The translations under genes were made by a program, and so were the position numbers. This document shows, in pieces, positions 7,306-16,015 of a DNA stretch of 64,000 nucleotides. The notes under the pieces are model-generated. The model was not told the DNA's origin. It was given only the letters and a program-made list of their open reading frames with translations, and searched no databases. Location: positions 2,790,001 to 2,854,000 of the forward strand of contig NZ_CP107945.1 of assembly GCF_036057275.1 (NCBI RefSeq). The letters run 5' to 3'. Numbering within the stretch: position 1 is the first letter of the stretch; each line of letters starts with the position of its first letter. The stretch is from Streptomyces sp. NBC_00390 (GTDB taxonomy: Bacteria; Actinomycetota; Actinomycetes; Streptomycetales; Streptomycetaceae).

Positions 7306-8313
7306 TTACGTCTCCCCCGGCACCGGTGGCTCCACCCAGCCGTGTCGGATGGCGTGACCGCCAAGCTGCATCCGGGTCCGAACTCCGGCTATGTCCATGA
7401 GGTGGCGCAGGCGTCGGTGCAGCGTGCGCGGTGACAGACCAAGCTGTGTCGCGGCTGTCTGGTCGGTCAGGCCGGCCAGCAGGAGCGCGAGGATCCTCCG
7501 GTCGAGGTCGGTCGGGCCCTCCTCCCCGAGCTCGACGGTGGGTTCGGCTTCTCCGCCGGTGCCCGACAGCTCCAGTGGGTGGGCGGTGCGCCATACCGTC
7601 TCGAACAGCGCGTCCAGCGCGTCCAGCAGTCCGCTGCGGTGCAGCAGCACGGCGCCGGGCTCTCCGGCCGGCGTGGTCGCGAGCGGGACGAGGCCGAGTT
7701 CGGCGTCGGCCAGCACGAGTTTCATCGGCAACTGGTCGGCGACACGCAGCTGCACGCCGTTGCGCAGTGAATCGATCGCATCGGTGATGATGCCCGGCTC
7801 TGCCAGCACGGCCCGGTCCAGTACCGCCCGGAAGTGCACGCCGCGGCCGATGGCCATGGGTTCGGCCGTGTTCTCGTCGGGCGGCACGGCGACGAACGGT
7901 GTGGTGATGAAGGTGCGGACCTGCGTGCGGGCTGCCTGCTGCACCTGGAGGAAGCGATGGCGGATGGCGTCGACGCCCGTGACGACCTCGATCAGATCGC
8001 TGATGCTGCTCCCGGTCATCGCCGCCCGGTGCTCCTCGGCGAAGGTCACCAGTGCCTGCTCAGCCATGCGCAGCCCGTCCCGGCGCTGGCTGATGAGAGC
8101 ACCGAGCGCCATGGCCGGCGGCGCGGCGGTGAACTGCTCGTCCGCCGACCTGATCACCAGTCCCCACCCGACCAGGCGGGACAAGGCCTTGTCGACGTGG
8201 GCCTGCGGTACGACGAGCTGATCCGACAGGATCATCGCGGTGGAGTTCGGCCGTCCGAGCAGCGCCCGGTACACGCGCTCGTCATCGGGTTCGAGGCCCA
8301 GAACATCCAGCAT
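7306..8313 (-). CDS. TrmB-like / LuxR-type transcriptional regulator
   Basis: 335 residues. An N-terminal winged-helix TrmB-like domain (MLDVLGLEPDDERVYRALLGRPNSTAMILSD..., about 1-70) is followed by a sensory middle part. The C-terminal LuxR helix-turn-helix (about 270-325) includes LTDQTAATQLGLSPRTLHRRLRHLMDIAGVRTRMQLG. Streptomyces has many such regulators, often beside secreted hydrolases. Start is ATG 8313, giving the typical N-terminus. It lies in the same direction as, and just downstream of, the subtilisin gene, separated by a strong terminator, so it has its own promoter or low read-through. Confidence 0.85.
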   Translation of the reverse strand: MLDVLGLEPDDERVYRALLGRPNSTAMILSDQLVVPQAHVDKALSRLVGWGLVIRSADEQFTAAPPAMALGALISQRRDGLRMAEQALVTFAEEHRAAMTGSSISDLIEVVTGVDAIRHRFLQVQQAARTQVRTFITTPFVAVPPDENTAEPMAIGRGVHFRAVLDRAVLAEPGIITDAIDSLRNGVQLRVADQLPMKLVLADAELGLVPLATTPAGEPGAVLLHRSGLLDALDALFETVWRTAHPLELSGTGGEAEPTVELGEEGPTDLDRRILALLLAGLTDQTAATQLGLSPRTLHRRLRHLMDIAGVRTRMQLGGHAIRHGWVEPPVPGET

Positions 8314-8409
8314 CGGCGACCGACTCTCTTCCGCTTGCCGCAGCGGGGAGAGTATGCGCCATGGCGGCAGACCCTGAATAGCCCCTGGTGGGAGCAGGTG
8401 TGACGGGAA

Positions 8410-8439
8410 GGGCCCCGGGGAGTCGCCTCCCCGGGGCCC
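8410..8439 (-). terminator. Terminator of the subtilisin gene
   Basis: Perfect 13-bp stem GGGCCCCGGGGAG / CTCCCCGGGGCCC with a four-base loop, 12 bases past the peptidase stop on the minus strand. Confidence 0.85.
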
Positions 8440-8450
8440 GGCAGTGCGGT

Positions 8451-11400
8451 TCATCGCAGGCCGTACGCCCGGATGATCTCGTTCTTGACGCTGAAGCCAC
8501 TGTCCGTCTCCGCGCTCGCGCGGACCGAGACGTAGCCGCCGGGCTTCTTGGCCGTCCTGAACGCACCTGTCCAGTAGCCGTCGGCGCCCTTGGCCAGGGT
8601 CACCTTCTGCCAGGTGGCGCCGTCGTCGTACGAGACGTCCAGCCTCACCTTGGTGACGGTGCCCGGCACGCTGCCGAGGTCCACCGACGCCGGCTTGAGC
8701 GCGATCTTCTGGGTTGCATTGGCCTTCACGTCACCGTGCAGGTCCGACTCCAGCTTGTAGTCCAGGTTCAGCACCGAGAACGGCTCGGAGAAGTCCGAGT
8801 CGACGGTGTCGGACATGAACGTCCACTCGGTGTGGGTGCGCGTCGACAGCCGGAAGACGTCACCGGGCCGCTCCGCGTCGAGGACGGCGCGGTAGGGCAG
8901 GTTGCCCGCCGGCACCTCCTTCCACTGCATGTCCGTGCTGTTCGGGTTGTCGTGGATCAGCGTGTCGCCCTGGAAGATCTGCAGGTGGGTCGGCGTCTCA
9001 CCCCACGGCAGGTAGCCGCCCAGTCGCATGGTGTCGCTGGCGGAGGCCCAGGCCTGCACGTTCCAGGTCATGTGGTTCTGCCAGCGGGAGTTGTACACGC
9101 CGAAGGACTCGCTCTGGCCGGGCCGGGTCGCCGGAGCGAACCAGTCCAGACGCGTGGTGCTGCCCTTGGCATAGGTGTTGTCGCCCGACACCATCACCCA
9201 CGGCAGGTTCCCGTCGATGCCCTGCGCGTGGAACTCCCTCCAGACCTGGCCCGGGGTCACCCACTCGGTGCGGGTGCCCGGGTGCCACTCGACCTCGGGG
9301 AAGTTGAACGACGGGCTGAGGGTGAAGTCGGACCGGTAGCCCTCCGCCAACCCGCCGTCCGTGGCCGAGTAGTAGCGGGCGTCGATCCGGGCGAGGTCAC
9401 CCTTGGCCGGCTTGTAGACCAGGGCCCTGTCCGGCACCCGACCGGGGTAGTCCTGGGTCAGGTCGTAGACGAACGGCGTGTACTCGGTCTGCTTTACGGT
9501 CAGCTTGAAGATGCCGGCCTTGGCCATCGCGACAAGGGTCCCGCCCGCGTCACGGTGGACGGTGGCGACCGGGATGGTCGACTCGCCGACGTACTCCATC
9601 AGTGCACCGACACCGTCGTTGACCACGATCAGCGCCTTTGCGCCGGCCGCGACTGCGGCCTCGGTGCGTTCCTGCGGCGAGACCTCGTCGCTGCGCTCGA
9701 CGACGACGGCCTTGCCCTTGGCCCTGACCTTCTCGTACGCGGCCGCCGAGCCGTTGCCCGCGTAGACGGCGCCCAGAGTGTCCGTGGCGGATCCCAGGGC
9801 GCTGCCCGCCTGTACCCGTGCATCGAAGCGGAGCCGACCGCCCAACGTGCTCAGGCTGAGCTGCGGTTCGCCCTTGCGCCAGCGGGTGGTCAGCATGAAC
9901 TCGCCCTGCTTCATCGGCTCCGTCGGGGCGACGTAGACGTCGTCGTACGTCAGCGGCAGCACGTACGCGCTGCGGTAGTCCATGTACGGGTCGTGGCCCT
10001 TGTAGTGGACGTTGAAGTCGACCTTGCGCTGGCGGTCCTCGGTGCGCTGCGGCGCCTCGGTCTGCAGCAGGTGTGCCTTGCTCGCGTCCAGCACCACGTC
10101 CGCGGAGCCGTCCTTGAGCACGGTCTCCGGGTCGACCAGCACGGCCAGACCCGAGCGGTCCGCCTGCTCACCGGCCACGTCGAGGTATCCCGCGACGGTG
10201 TACAGGCCGGGTGCCATGCGCATCGTGGTCGAGCCGTCGACGTAGACATTCCACGGCCAGGGGTCGCCGGCCAGATTGATGCCGACCCATCCGGCGGCGG
10301 GCTTGCCGTCCCGGCCGACCAGCTTGATGTTCAGGTCGTAGCGCTCCTCCTCCTTGAGCAGCGCCACGGACGTGCGGGTCACCGGCTGCCCGGTGGCCGT
10401 GTCGGTGGCTGTCACATAGCCGACGTGCCGGCCTGCCGAGGCGGCTTGCGGGTCACCGGTCACCGGGACCCCGGCGGTACCGCCCGCCGGGACGGTCACC
10501 TTGGTGGCTCCGAGCGTGAAGGGGCCCCCGTCGTTGGTCAGCGCCAGGTTCAGCGTGACGTCGGCGGAACCGGTGTTGGTGAAGGTCAGGTCCTTCGTGA
10601 CGGCGACGTCGCTCGGCTTGTGCGGCCATGTGTAGTTGCCGAAGAAGAGCGATCCGGTGCCGCGGACCGTGGTGCGCACTGCGGCGGCCACGTCGAGACG
10701 GCCGGTGCCGACCTCGTACGGCGAGTACCCGCCGTCCAGTTCCTTCGCGGTGCTCGTCAGGTGTTCCTTGAGCTGCGCGCCGGTCCAGTCCGGGTGCTGC
10801 TGGGCCAGGATCGCCGCCGCGCCTACCACGTGCGGGGTGGCCATCGAGGTGCCGCTGATGGTGCGGTACAGGCCCTCACCACCGTCCGTCATCTCCTGCG
10901 AGCGGGCTGCGGTGATGTCCACGCCGGGCGCCGCGATGTCCGGCTTCATGCCGCCGGAGTAGGCCAGCGGGCCGGTGCTGGAGAAGGACGCGAGCCGGTC
11001 CTCCTTGTCGGTGGCGGCCACGGTCAGCGCCGAGGAGGCCGCGCCCGGGGCGGAGATGCTCTCCGGGCCGGCGTTGCCGGCGGCTATGACGAACAGCGTG
11101 CCGTACTGCGCGGACAGCGCGTCGACCGTCTGCGACATCGGGTCGCTGCCGTCCGTCGGGTAGGAGTCGCCGAGGCTCATGTTGACGACGTCCGCACCGG
11201 ACTCGGCGGCCCACTGCATGCCGGCCATGACCCAGGAGTCCTGGCCGTAGCCCTCCGTGCCGCCGAGCACCTTGCCGACGAACAGGTCGGCGCCGGGGGC
11301 GACGCCCTTGTTGTCGCCTTTGGAGGCGGCGCCCGAACCGACGATCGTGCCGGCCACATGCGTGCCGTGCCCGTTGACGTCGGTGACGGCCTCACCCGGC

Positions 11401-12185
11401 ACGAAGCTGGCCGTGCCGTCGATCAGGCCGGCGAAATCGGGGTGGTTGACGTCGATGCCGGTGTCGAGCACCGCGACCTTGACGCCCTTTCCGGTGTAGC
11501 CGGCCGCCCAGGCCTCGGGCGCGCCGATCAGCGGCACGCTCTCCTTCAGGTTGGCCTTCACGCGGCCGTCGAGCCACAGCTTCGCCACACCCGCGCCCAA
11601 CGTCGCTCTGCCCCGCGGCGCGACGGTGGTCCAGAAGGTGCGGGCCTGCCGCTTCTCGGTGCTGAGCACGGCACCGCGGATGCCCTTGAGCTTGCGGGTC
11701 AGCTTGCTGCCCCGGGGGGCCGTCGGCTCGACGGCCGCGCGGGACTTCGGCTGGGTGTACGTCGCGATCAGCGGCACCGCGGCCGACTTCGCGTCGTCGT
11801 AGCCCATCTCGATCAGATCGGTGACGTTGAACAGCCGCCGGTCCAGCTTGTCCGTGCCCAGCAGCGGCGCCGCCTCGTCCGGAATGACGAACAGGTCGCC
11901 CTTGATCTCCTGGAGTTTCACGCCGCCGACGGCGCTGTCGGGCCGGTCGACGTCGGCGATCTGCTTACCGTCGGCCGTCGTGGTGACCGTGACGACGTCG
12001 CCGGTGACCAGGGTGACCTTGTGGGTCGCCGAGGGCTTGAGGGGAACGGTGGGCTTGCTCGGGGCGGCTTGTGCGGGCGCTTGCAGAACTGCAAGCCCCG
12101 CCGCCAGCAGCGGCACCGCGGTGGCGGCGGAGACGAGCCGCCACCGCCTGCGCCGGAAGGCGGAAGACTGAGAGGAGGAGGACAT
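8451..12185 (-). CDS. Large secreted S8 (subtilisin-like) serine peptidase
   Basis: 1244 residues. The signal peptide is RRRRWRLVSAATAVPLLAAGLAVLQAPAQAA. An I9-like propeptide region covers about 45-210, then the S8 domain: Asp241 (VAVLDTGID), His276 (GHGTHVAG), oxyanion Asn in AAGNAG and Ser447 (GTSMATPH). A PA-like insert follows (KGKAVVVERSDEV...AGAKALIVVNDGVG), with long beta-sandwich regions to the C-terminus. The protein has no cell-wall anchor, so it is probably a free extracellular protease, as in other Streptomyces of about 1,200 residues. A leaderless promoter is suggested by TATAGA eight bases before ATG. Confidence 0.95.
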   Translation of the reverse strand: MSSSSQSSAFRRRRWRLVSAATAVPLLAAGLAVLQAPAQAAPSKPTVPLKPSATHKVTLVTGDVVTVTTTADGKQIADVDRPDSAVGGVKLQEIKGDLFVIPDEAAPLLGTDKLDRRLFNVTDLIEMGYDDAKSAAVPLIATYTQPKSRAAVEPTAPRGSKLTRKLKGIRGAVLSTEKRQARTFWTTVAPRGRATLGAGVAKLWLDGRVKANLKESVPLIGAPEAWAAGYTGKGVKVAVLDTGIDVNHPDFAGLIDGTASFVPGEAVTDVNGHGTHVAGTIVGSGAASKGDNKGVAPGADLFVGKVLGGTEGYGQDSWVMAGMQWAAESGADVVNMSLGDSYPTDGSDPMSQTVDALSAQYGTLFVIAAGNAGPESISAPGAASSALTVAATDKEDRLASFSSTGPLAYSGGMKPDIAAPGVDITAARSQEMTDGGEGLYRTISGTSMATPHVVGAAAILAQQHPDWTGAQLKEHLTSTAKELDGGYSPYEVGTGRLDVAAAVRTTVRGTGSLFFGNYTWPHKPSDVAVTKDLTFTNTGSADVTLNLALTNDGGPFTLGATKVTVPAGGTAGVPVTGDPQAASAGRHVGYVTATDTATGQPVTRTSVALLKEEERYDLNIKLVGRDGKPAAGWVGINLAGDPWPWNVYVDGSTTMRMAPGLYTVAGYLDVAGEQADRSGLAVLVDPETVLKDGSADVVLDASKAHLLQTEAPQRTEDRQRKVDFNVHYKGHDPYMDYRSAYVLPLTYDDVYVAPTEPMKQGEFMLTTRWRKGEPQLSLSTLGGRLRFDARVQAGSALGSATDTLGAVYAGNGSAAAYEKVRAKGKAVVVERSDEVSPQERTEAAVAAGAKALIVVNDGVGALMEYVGESTIPVATVHRDAGGTLVAMAKAGIFKLTVKQTEYTPFVYDLTQDYPGRVPDRALVYKPAKGDLARIDARYYSATDGGLAEGYRSDFTLSPSFNFPEVEWHPGTRTEWVTPGQVWREFHAQGIDGNLPWVMVSGDNTYAKGSTTRLDWFAPATRPGQSESFGVYNSRWQNHMTWNVQAWASASDTMRLGGYLPWGETPTHLQIFQGDTLIHDNPNSTDMQWKEVPAGNLPYRAVLDAERPGDVFRLSTRTHTEWTFMSDTVDSDFSEPFSVLNLDYKLESDLHGDVKANATQKIALKPASVDLGSVPGTVTKVRLDVSYDDGATWQKVTLAKGADGYWTGAFRTAKKPGGYVSVRASAETDSGFSVKNEIIRAYGLR

Positions 12186-12194
12186 GCCCTGGGT

Positions 12195-12221
12195 CTATAG
12201 GCCAGTTCACGCCGACGTGAA
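12195..12221 (-). promoter_or_regulatory. Promoter/operator of the subtilisin gene
   Basis: On the minus strand TATAGA sits eight bases before ATG 12185. Sixteen bases upstream of it TTCACG opens a perfect palindrome TTCACG-N4-CGTGAA (12206-12221). This resembles a -35/-10 pair with an operator over the -35. A second inverted repeat, CAAGTCCT-N10-AGGACTTG, lies at 12235-12260. Confidence 0.45.
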
Positions 12222-12663
12222 GGCCGGATGACGGCAAGTCCTCGCCATGGCAAGGACTTGTCAGCCGCAATTCGCGCACATCCAGGCAAGGTTGCACTTT
12301 TCAGACATGGGCATTCAGTCGGCGGTGGCAGCGCGAAGCCCTTGCCGACCGCTCGCCGCCCGGTGACGGCTTTGACTCACTGGGACTTGTCCGGCCGATC
12401 ACGTCCGGAGCCAAATGACGAGGGCTGTCGCTGTCGCGGTGCCAAGGAAGACGTAGCCGCGCTTGCAGCAGCGCGGCGCCACGGCCCTGCGCTCCCTCGA
12501 CGAGCAGCGGGACACCGACGAAGATGCACGGCCGACTCGGCGCTGCCCTTACTCCCCGTGCCGAAGACCACATGGGCAGGCCTCGACGGGTTCCTGTCTC
12601 CTGTCCGTTCTACGCTTGAACCGGGGCATCGAAATTCTTGGTCAACACCCCGAGGTGATGACG
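12222..12663. other. Intergenic stretch
   Basis: Holds the inverted repeat 12235-12260 upstream of the subtilisin gene. Otherwise nothing is recognised; open frames here lack ribosome sites. Confidence 0.4.
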
Positions 12664-13404
12664 ATGCTCGACTTGTCATCCAGGTTGTCGGACATCCCCA
12701 CTGTGCGGGGTCGGGCACCTTGGCCCCATCACGAGTACGTCAAGGGTTGGGGCGTGTTTGCGCTGCCCTTCGACTCCGGTCACGTGCTCGCGCTCCGAGT
12801 CTTTCCTGAGAACAGCTTCGGGCCTTACCGCACGCTGTGGCATCGCGATCCGAGCGGCAGCTGGTCGATCCGCGTCCACGGGGCACGACTGGACACAGCA
12901 TGCCCCCGGTACTACGGCGCGGCCTGCGACCGCACGGGGTACGCCCGTATAGGGCTCACCTGGACGGGCCCGGCCTCCCTGCAGGTGACGATGGATGCTC
13001 CTTCACTGGACTGGACTCTCACCGCCTCCTCGACCCGCCTCCTCGGTTTCCTCAACAGCATCAGCGTGGCGTTGCCGCTCGCCACGTGGCGAGCGGCATC
13101 TTTGGTACGGGCTCGGGAGCGAGTGGCCCGCGCGCTGGGAATGGGGCACCTTCAGATGTCCGGCGTGATGCCGAGCGGTCACACCGGAACCCTCATGCCG
13201 CAGCAGATGTACTTCATCGATGACTCACGAGCCACGCTCGACGGCGTCGACCTCGGACTCCCCGTCCGGCTGCAGGACAATCCGCGGATCGGTGACGTGG
13301 CCCTGCCGGCCCGCGGTGTCCTCGCGATCGGCCAGGCGGTCTGGGAAATCCTGGATCCGACCGAATACGAACGCATCCGTTCCGAGACCGCCCCGCAGTC
13401 CTAG
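12664..13404 (+). CDS. Uncharacterised protein
   Basis: 246 residues from ATG 12664, six bases behind GAGGTG; ATG 12658 is an alternative. No signal peptide is seen. The first 110 residues look beta-rich (HVLALRVFPENSFGPYRTLWHRDPSGSWSIRVHG). A hydrophobic stretch LLGFLNSISVALPLATWRAASLVR lies in the middle. The C-terminus (VRLQDNPRIGDVALPARGVLAIGQAVWEIL) again looks beta-rich. The layout recalls lipocalin-like/hydroxysteroid families but no diagnostic motif is visible, so no function is assigned. A small hairpin terminator follows. Confidence 0.6.
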   Translation: MLDLSSRLSDIPTVRGRAPWPHHEYVKGWGVFALPFDSGHVLALRVFPENSFGPYRTLWHRDPSGSWSIRVHGARLDTACPRYYGAACDRTGYARIGLTWTGPASLQVTMDAPSLDWTLTASSTRLLGFLNSISVALPLATWRAASLVRARERVARALGMGHLQMSGVMPSGHTGTLMPQQMYFIDDSRATLDGVDLGLPVRLQDNPRIGDVALPARGVLAIGQAVWEILDPTEYERIRSETAPQS

Positions 13405-13409
13405 GGTCG

Positions 13410-13430
13410 ACCCGTAAATGATCTACGGGT
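13410..13430 (+). terminator. Small terminator hairpin
   Basis: ACCCGTA (13410-13416), seven-base loop, TACGGGT (13424-13430), six bases after the preceding stop codon. Confidence 0.5.
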
Positions 13431-13439
13431 GGGTGCGGC

Positions 13440-13735
13440 TGTGATCGCCGGGCAGTGGGCTTCAGCGATGGGCACCCAAGCGTTCAGCCACCGCATGATG
13501 CATGCGTGCCTCAGGTCGCACGGACGCCCGGCGAGCGGCGATTCGACGCGGTCCGGAGACAGCGCGTACAGCCTCGCTACCTCCCAGGCACGCCAGTGGC
13601 CCGACCAATCCCCCGCGGTCTCGAACTCCTTCAGGTGCGCGCGGAGAGTATGGCGACCAGCACGAGCGGGATGGGGACCGGCCGGTCCGTTGCTGCCTCG
13701 CGCGCCTTCAGGCCCCGGCGGCCGTGTCGCTCCCC
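13440..13735 (-). pseudogene. Tyrosine integrase remnant
   Basis: In one frame SGERHGRRGLKAREAATDRPVPIPLVLVAIL, then after a one-base shift RAHLKEFETAGDW...WRAWEVARLYALSPDRVESPLAGRPCDLRHACIMRWLNAWVP. This is the middle of a Streptomyces phage/ICE integrase, including the Arg-containing box (RPYDLRHA in intact relatives). The catalytic Tyr end is lost and a stop precedes the SGER segment. It is the only integrase trace in the window and marks a former integrative element. Confidence 0.75.
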
Positions 13736-13829
13736 GGAGTCCGGAGACGGTCAAGGCCATGGAACGATCTCCTTCACGCGGGATGGGCCCCTGGGCCCGC
13801 CCGTCGGGGCGGAACGGGAGGGTTGCGCA

Positions 13830-14126
13830 GTGGGGGAACCTGTGCAGTTGAACGCACGAGCGGAGTCGCGGGTGCGCCGGGACTTCCCCGACCCGGAGGT
13901 CGCAGCGGTGGTGATCGAGCTGCTTGAGGAGTGGGGCCCGGCCTGCCGGGAATGGGACGAGGGCCGCGTACAGACGGCGATCGTGCTGGGCGCGGCGGGC
14001 GACGTGGACAGGCTGTTGGCGCTGATCGAGCTGGCTTACATCGACTACCGCGACGTGCTGATGGACACCGGCTTCGCCGACGAGGACTGGAAAGAGCGCA
14101 TGACAGCCGCGCTCGGTCCGGAGTAG
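13830..14126 (+). CDS. Small acidic protein, function unknown
   Basis: 98 residues from GTG 13830 with GGGAGG ribosome site eight bases ahead. It is rich in acidic residues and helix-formers (DFPDPEVAAVVIELLEEWGPACREWDEGRVQTAIVLGAAGDVDRLLALIELAYIDYRDVLMDTGF). It looks like a compact soluble helical protein, with no signal or membrane segment. Position between an integrase remnant and an IS suggests accessory DNA. The family is not recognised. Confidence 0.6.
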   Translation: MGEPVQLNARAESRVRRDFPDPEVAAVVIELLEEWGPACREWDEGRVQTAIVLGAAGDVDRLLALIELAYIDYRDVLMDTGFADEDWKERMTAALGPE

Positions 14127-14142
14127 GCCAGTATTCGGGTGG

Positions 14143-14277
14143 TCAGCGAGTGCCTGCGCGGTAGGTGCCGGCCCACAAGTTGTAGAGGTCGCGGCCGACG
14201 CGTATCCGCGTGCCGTGGACCTTGCAGCGGCGGCAGGTCTTGTCCCGCGTGAGGCGGCCTCAGCGGTCGGTCTTCAT
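14143..14277 (-). pseudogene. Small CxxC protein with early stop
   Basis: From ATG 14277 the frame reads five residues, hits TGA at 14260-14262, then continues GRLTRDKTCRRCKVHGTRIRVGRDLYNLWAGTYRAGTR to 14143. The CRRC plus basic residues resemble the short zinc-ribbon-like proteins of Streptomyces integrative elements. No ATG/GTG restart follows the stop, so it is probably dead. Confidence 0.35.
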
Positions 14278-14373
14278 CTCGAACATCCGCGGCACTTGCG
14301 GCAGGGACCGAGCGGCACAGCCGCACACAAAGCGCCGTAACCGATCGCCAGGGCGGTGGCGGGCAACCGCTAA

Positions 14374-15239
14374 GAGGGTGTCTCACGTGGCAAGTTTCGC
14401 GAGCTTCTTGTAGCAGGTCAGGCGGCGGCCAGGCCGAGGAAGGCGAGGAAGTGCGAGCCCATTCGTTCGTACCGGACGGTGAGGCGGCGGTAGCCGAAGA
14501 GCCAGGCGATCGACCGTTCGATCTTCCAGCGGTGCCGACCGAGGCGTTCGCCGGACTCGATGCCGGGCCGCGCGATGCGCGCGACGAGCCCGCGCTCGCG
14601 CAGCCAGGCCAGGTGTTCGGCGGAGAAGTACGCCTTGTCCGCGCGGAGTTTGACGGGTCGGCGCCGTGGTCCCCGGCGGGACCGGACGGCGGGTATGCCG
14701 CGGATGAGCGGCTTGAGGGCGAGGCTGTCGTGCATGTTCGCGCCGGACACGGCGACGGCGAGCGGGATGCCCTGGGCATCGGACAGCACGTGCAGCTTGC
14801 TGCCCTTCTTGCCGCGATCGACCGGGTTCGGCCCGGTCAGCGATCCCCCCTTCTGGCGCGAACGGAGGCCGCGTCGACGATCGCCGAGGTCCAGTCCACC
14901 TCGCCCCGGGCCCCGAGTTCGTCCAGCACCGCCCGGTGCAGCCGACGCCACAGGCCGGCCTCGGTCCGTACCATGAAGCGGCGATGCGCGGGGGAGGGCG
15001 ACGTGCCGAACGTCGGCGGCAGATGCCGCCAGGCACAGCCGCTGGTCAGCGCGTACACCACTGCCGTGAACACGGCCCGCTCGTCACACGGAGCGGTCCC
15101 ACCACCTTGCGGACGAGCAGCGAACGACGGCAGCAACGGGGCGGCCAGCTCCCAGAGTTCATCAGGAACCAGACGCTTCGATAGATCAGCACCCACGACC
15201 GGCATCATGCCGCACGAACATCAAGTCACTGACAACCTC
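14374..15239 (-). mobile_element. IS5-family insertion sequence (about 866 bp)
   Basis: It encodes a two-frame IS5-type transposase. Ends are imperfect inverted repeats, GAGGGTGTC (from 14374) and, read inward on the minus strand, GAGGTTGTC (from 15239). The flanks repeat CTAAG (14370-14374 and 15239-15243), consistent with the IS5 target YTAR (CTAA). The right insertion point is exactly the TAG stop codon of the DinB-like gene, which therefore stays intact. A related end lies in opposite orientation at 15897-15966. Confidence 0.85.
14418..15208 (-). CDS. IS5-family transposase, orfA/orfB joined by -1 frameshift
   Basis: The first frame (15208 to 14837) holds the DUF4096-like N-terminus LVPDELWELAAPLLPSF...GCAWRHLPP and stops after SVRARRGDR. 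The second frame continues GGSLTGPNPVDRGKKGSKLHVLSD with the DDE core, ending near YERMGSHFLAFLGLAAA. They join at a run of six G (minus strand A-AGG-GGG), where a -1 slip gives RARRGGSLTGPNPVD, the usual IS5 junction. The last codons appear shifted: the other reading gives LTCYKKLAKLAT, as in the related IS end nearby, so one base may be lost at the 3' end. Confidence 0.85.
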
Positions 15240-15823
15240 TAAGCCTTGATCGGTGCGGCCGACCTGGCGGCCTGCTCGATCTTCGCGCAGTAGGCTGCAC
15301 GGGCTTCCTCGTCGATCTGCTGCTCGTTTTCGGCGCGCACCCCGGTCCGGCCGTCGAGGCCCTCGCGCAGGATATCGGCGTGCCCGGCATGCCGGATGGA
15401 CTCGCCGAGTACATGGACCATGATGGCGAACAGGTTCGTGTTGGGATAAGGCTCCGGCCACCACGGCACGTGGCCGGGGGCGTCGAGGGGGAGCTCGTTG
15501 ATCGTCGCGTCCGAGTGTTCCCACGTGCGCCGGTAGAACCCGATGATCTGATCGCGGGTCTCGTCCTCGGTCGCCCACAGATCACTGCCGTCGGAGTCCT
15601 GCCACCGGGACAGCGATTCCGGGGAAGGACGGTCGAAGACCTCGCCGAAGTACCTGGCCTCGACGGTGGCCACGTGTTTGACCAGGCCGAGGAGGTTGGT
15701 CCCGGTCGCTGTCAAAGGTCGGCGGGCGTCGTATTCGGACAAGCCGTCGAGTTTCCAGAGCAGCGCCTTGCGGTCCCGCCGCAGTCTCCCGTGCAGGTTG
15801 TCTTTCGCGAATTCATCGATCAT
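15239..15823 (-). CDS. DinB-like / DUF664 family protein
   Basis: 194 residues from ATG 15823 (MIDEFAKDNLHGRLRRDRKALLWKL). It has the four-helix DinB fold of the DUF664 group, a family named from the Streptomyces mini-circle. Putative metal-ligand histidines are in LLGLVKHVATVEARYFGEVF and in MVHVLGESIRHAGHADILRE. DinB relatives include mycothiol- and bacillithiol-dependent transferases; the substrate here is unknown. It is flanked by an IS whose target site overlaps the stop codon and by an inverted IS end upstream, so it may have been carried as cargo. Confidence 0.85.
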   Translation of the reverse strand: MIDEFAKDNLHGRLRRDRKALLWKLDGLSEYDARRPLTATGTNLLGLVKHVATVEARYFGEVFDRPSPESLSRWQDSDGSDLWATEDETRDQIIGFYRRTWEHSDATINELPLDAPGHVPWWPEPYPNTNLFAIMVHVLGESIRHAGHADILREGLDGRTGVRAENEQQIDEEARAAYCAKIEQAARSAAPIKA

Positions 15824-15896
15824 GCGGCATGAGCCTGCCATGGGCTGCTTGTGGTCTCAAGATCCCGTACGTGGTCCGCAACGACTGGCAGAGCCG

Positions 15897-15966
15897 AGGC
15901 CTGGCCATGGCCGCCGCCCTGACCTGCTACAAGAAGCTCGCGAAACTTGCCATGTGTGACACCCTC
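15897..15966 (+). mobile_element. Inverted partial copy of an IS5-type end
   Basis: The reverse complement nearly matches 14374-14440, with GAGGGTGTC at the tip and the GGCAAGTTTCGCGAGCTTC block conserved. Only the 3' end of the transposase frame remains (GLAMAAALTCYKKLAKLAM). The outer flank CTTAG is the reverse of the CTAAG beside the complete IS. Confidence 0.75.
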
Positions 15967-15970
15967 TTAG

Positions 15971-16015
15971 GTGGCCGAGACGATGGTGGCCGAGACGATG
16001 GTGGCCGAGGTGATG
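15971..16015 (+). repeat. 15-bp tandem repeat, three units
   Basis: GTGGCCGAGACGATG occurs twice, then GTGGCCGAGGTGATG. It encodes (VAETM)2-VAEVM at the start of the AlkD-like stub, probably slippage expansion. Confidence 0.8.

Noticed and set aside
8388..12200. Open frame of about 1,270 codons on the + strand opposite the subtilisin gene
   Set aside because: It is an antisense shadow caused by GC-rich codon use; it has no ribosome site or family motif, while the minus strand has a complete S8 peptidase.
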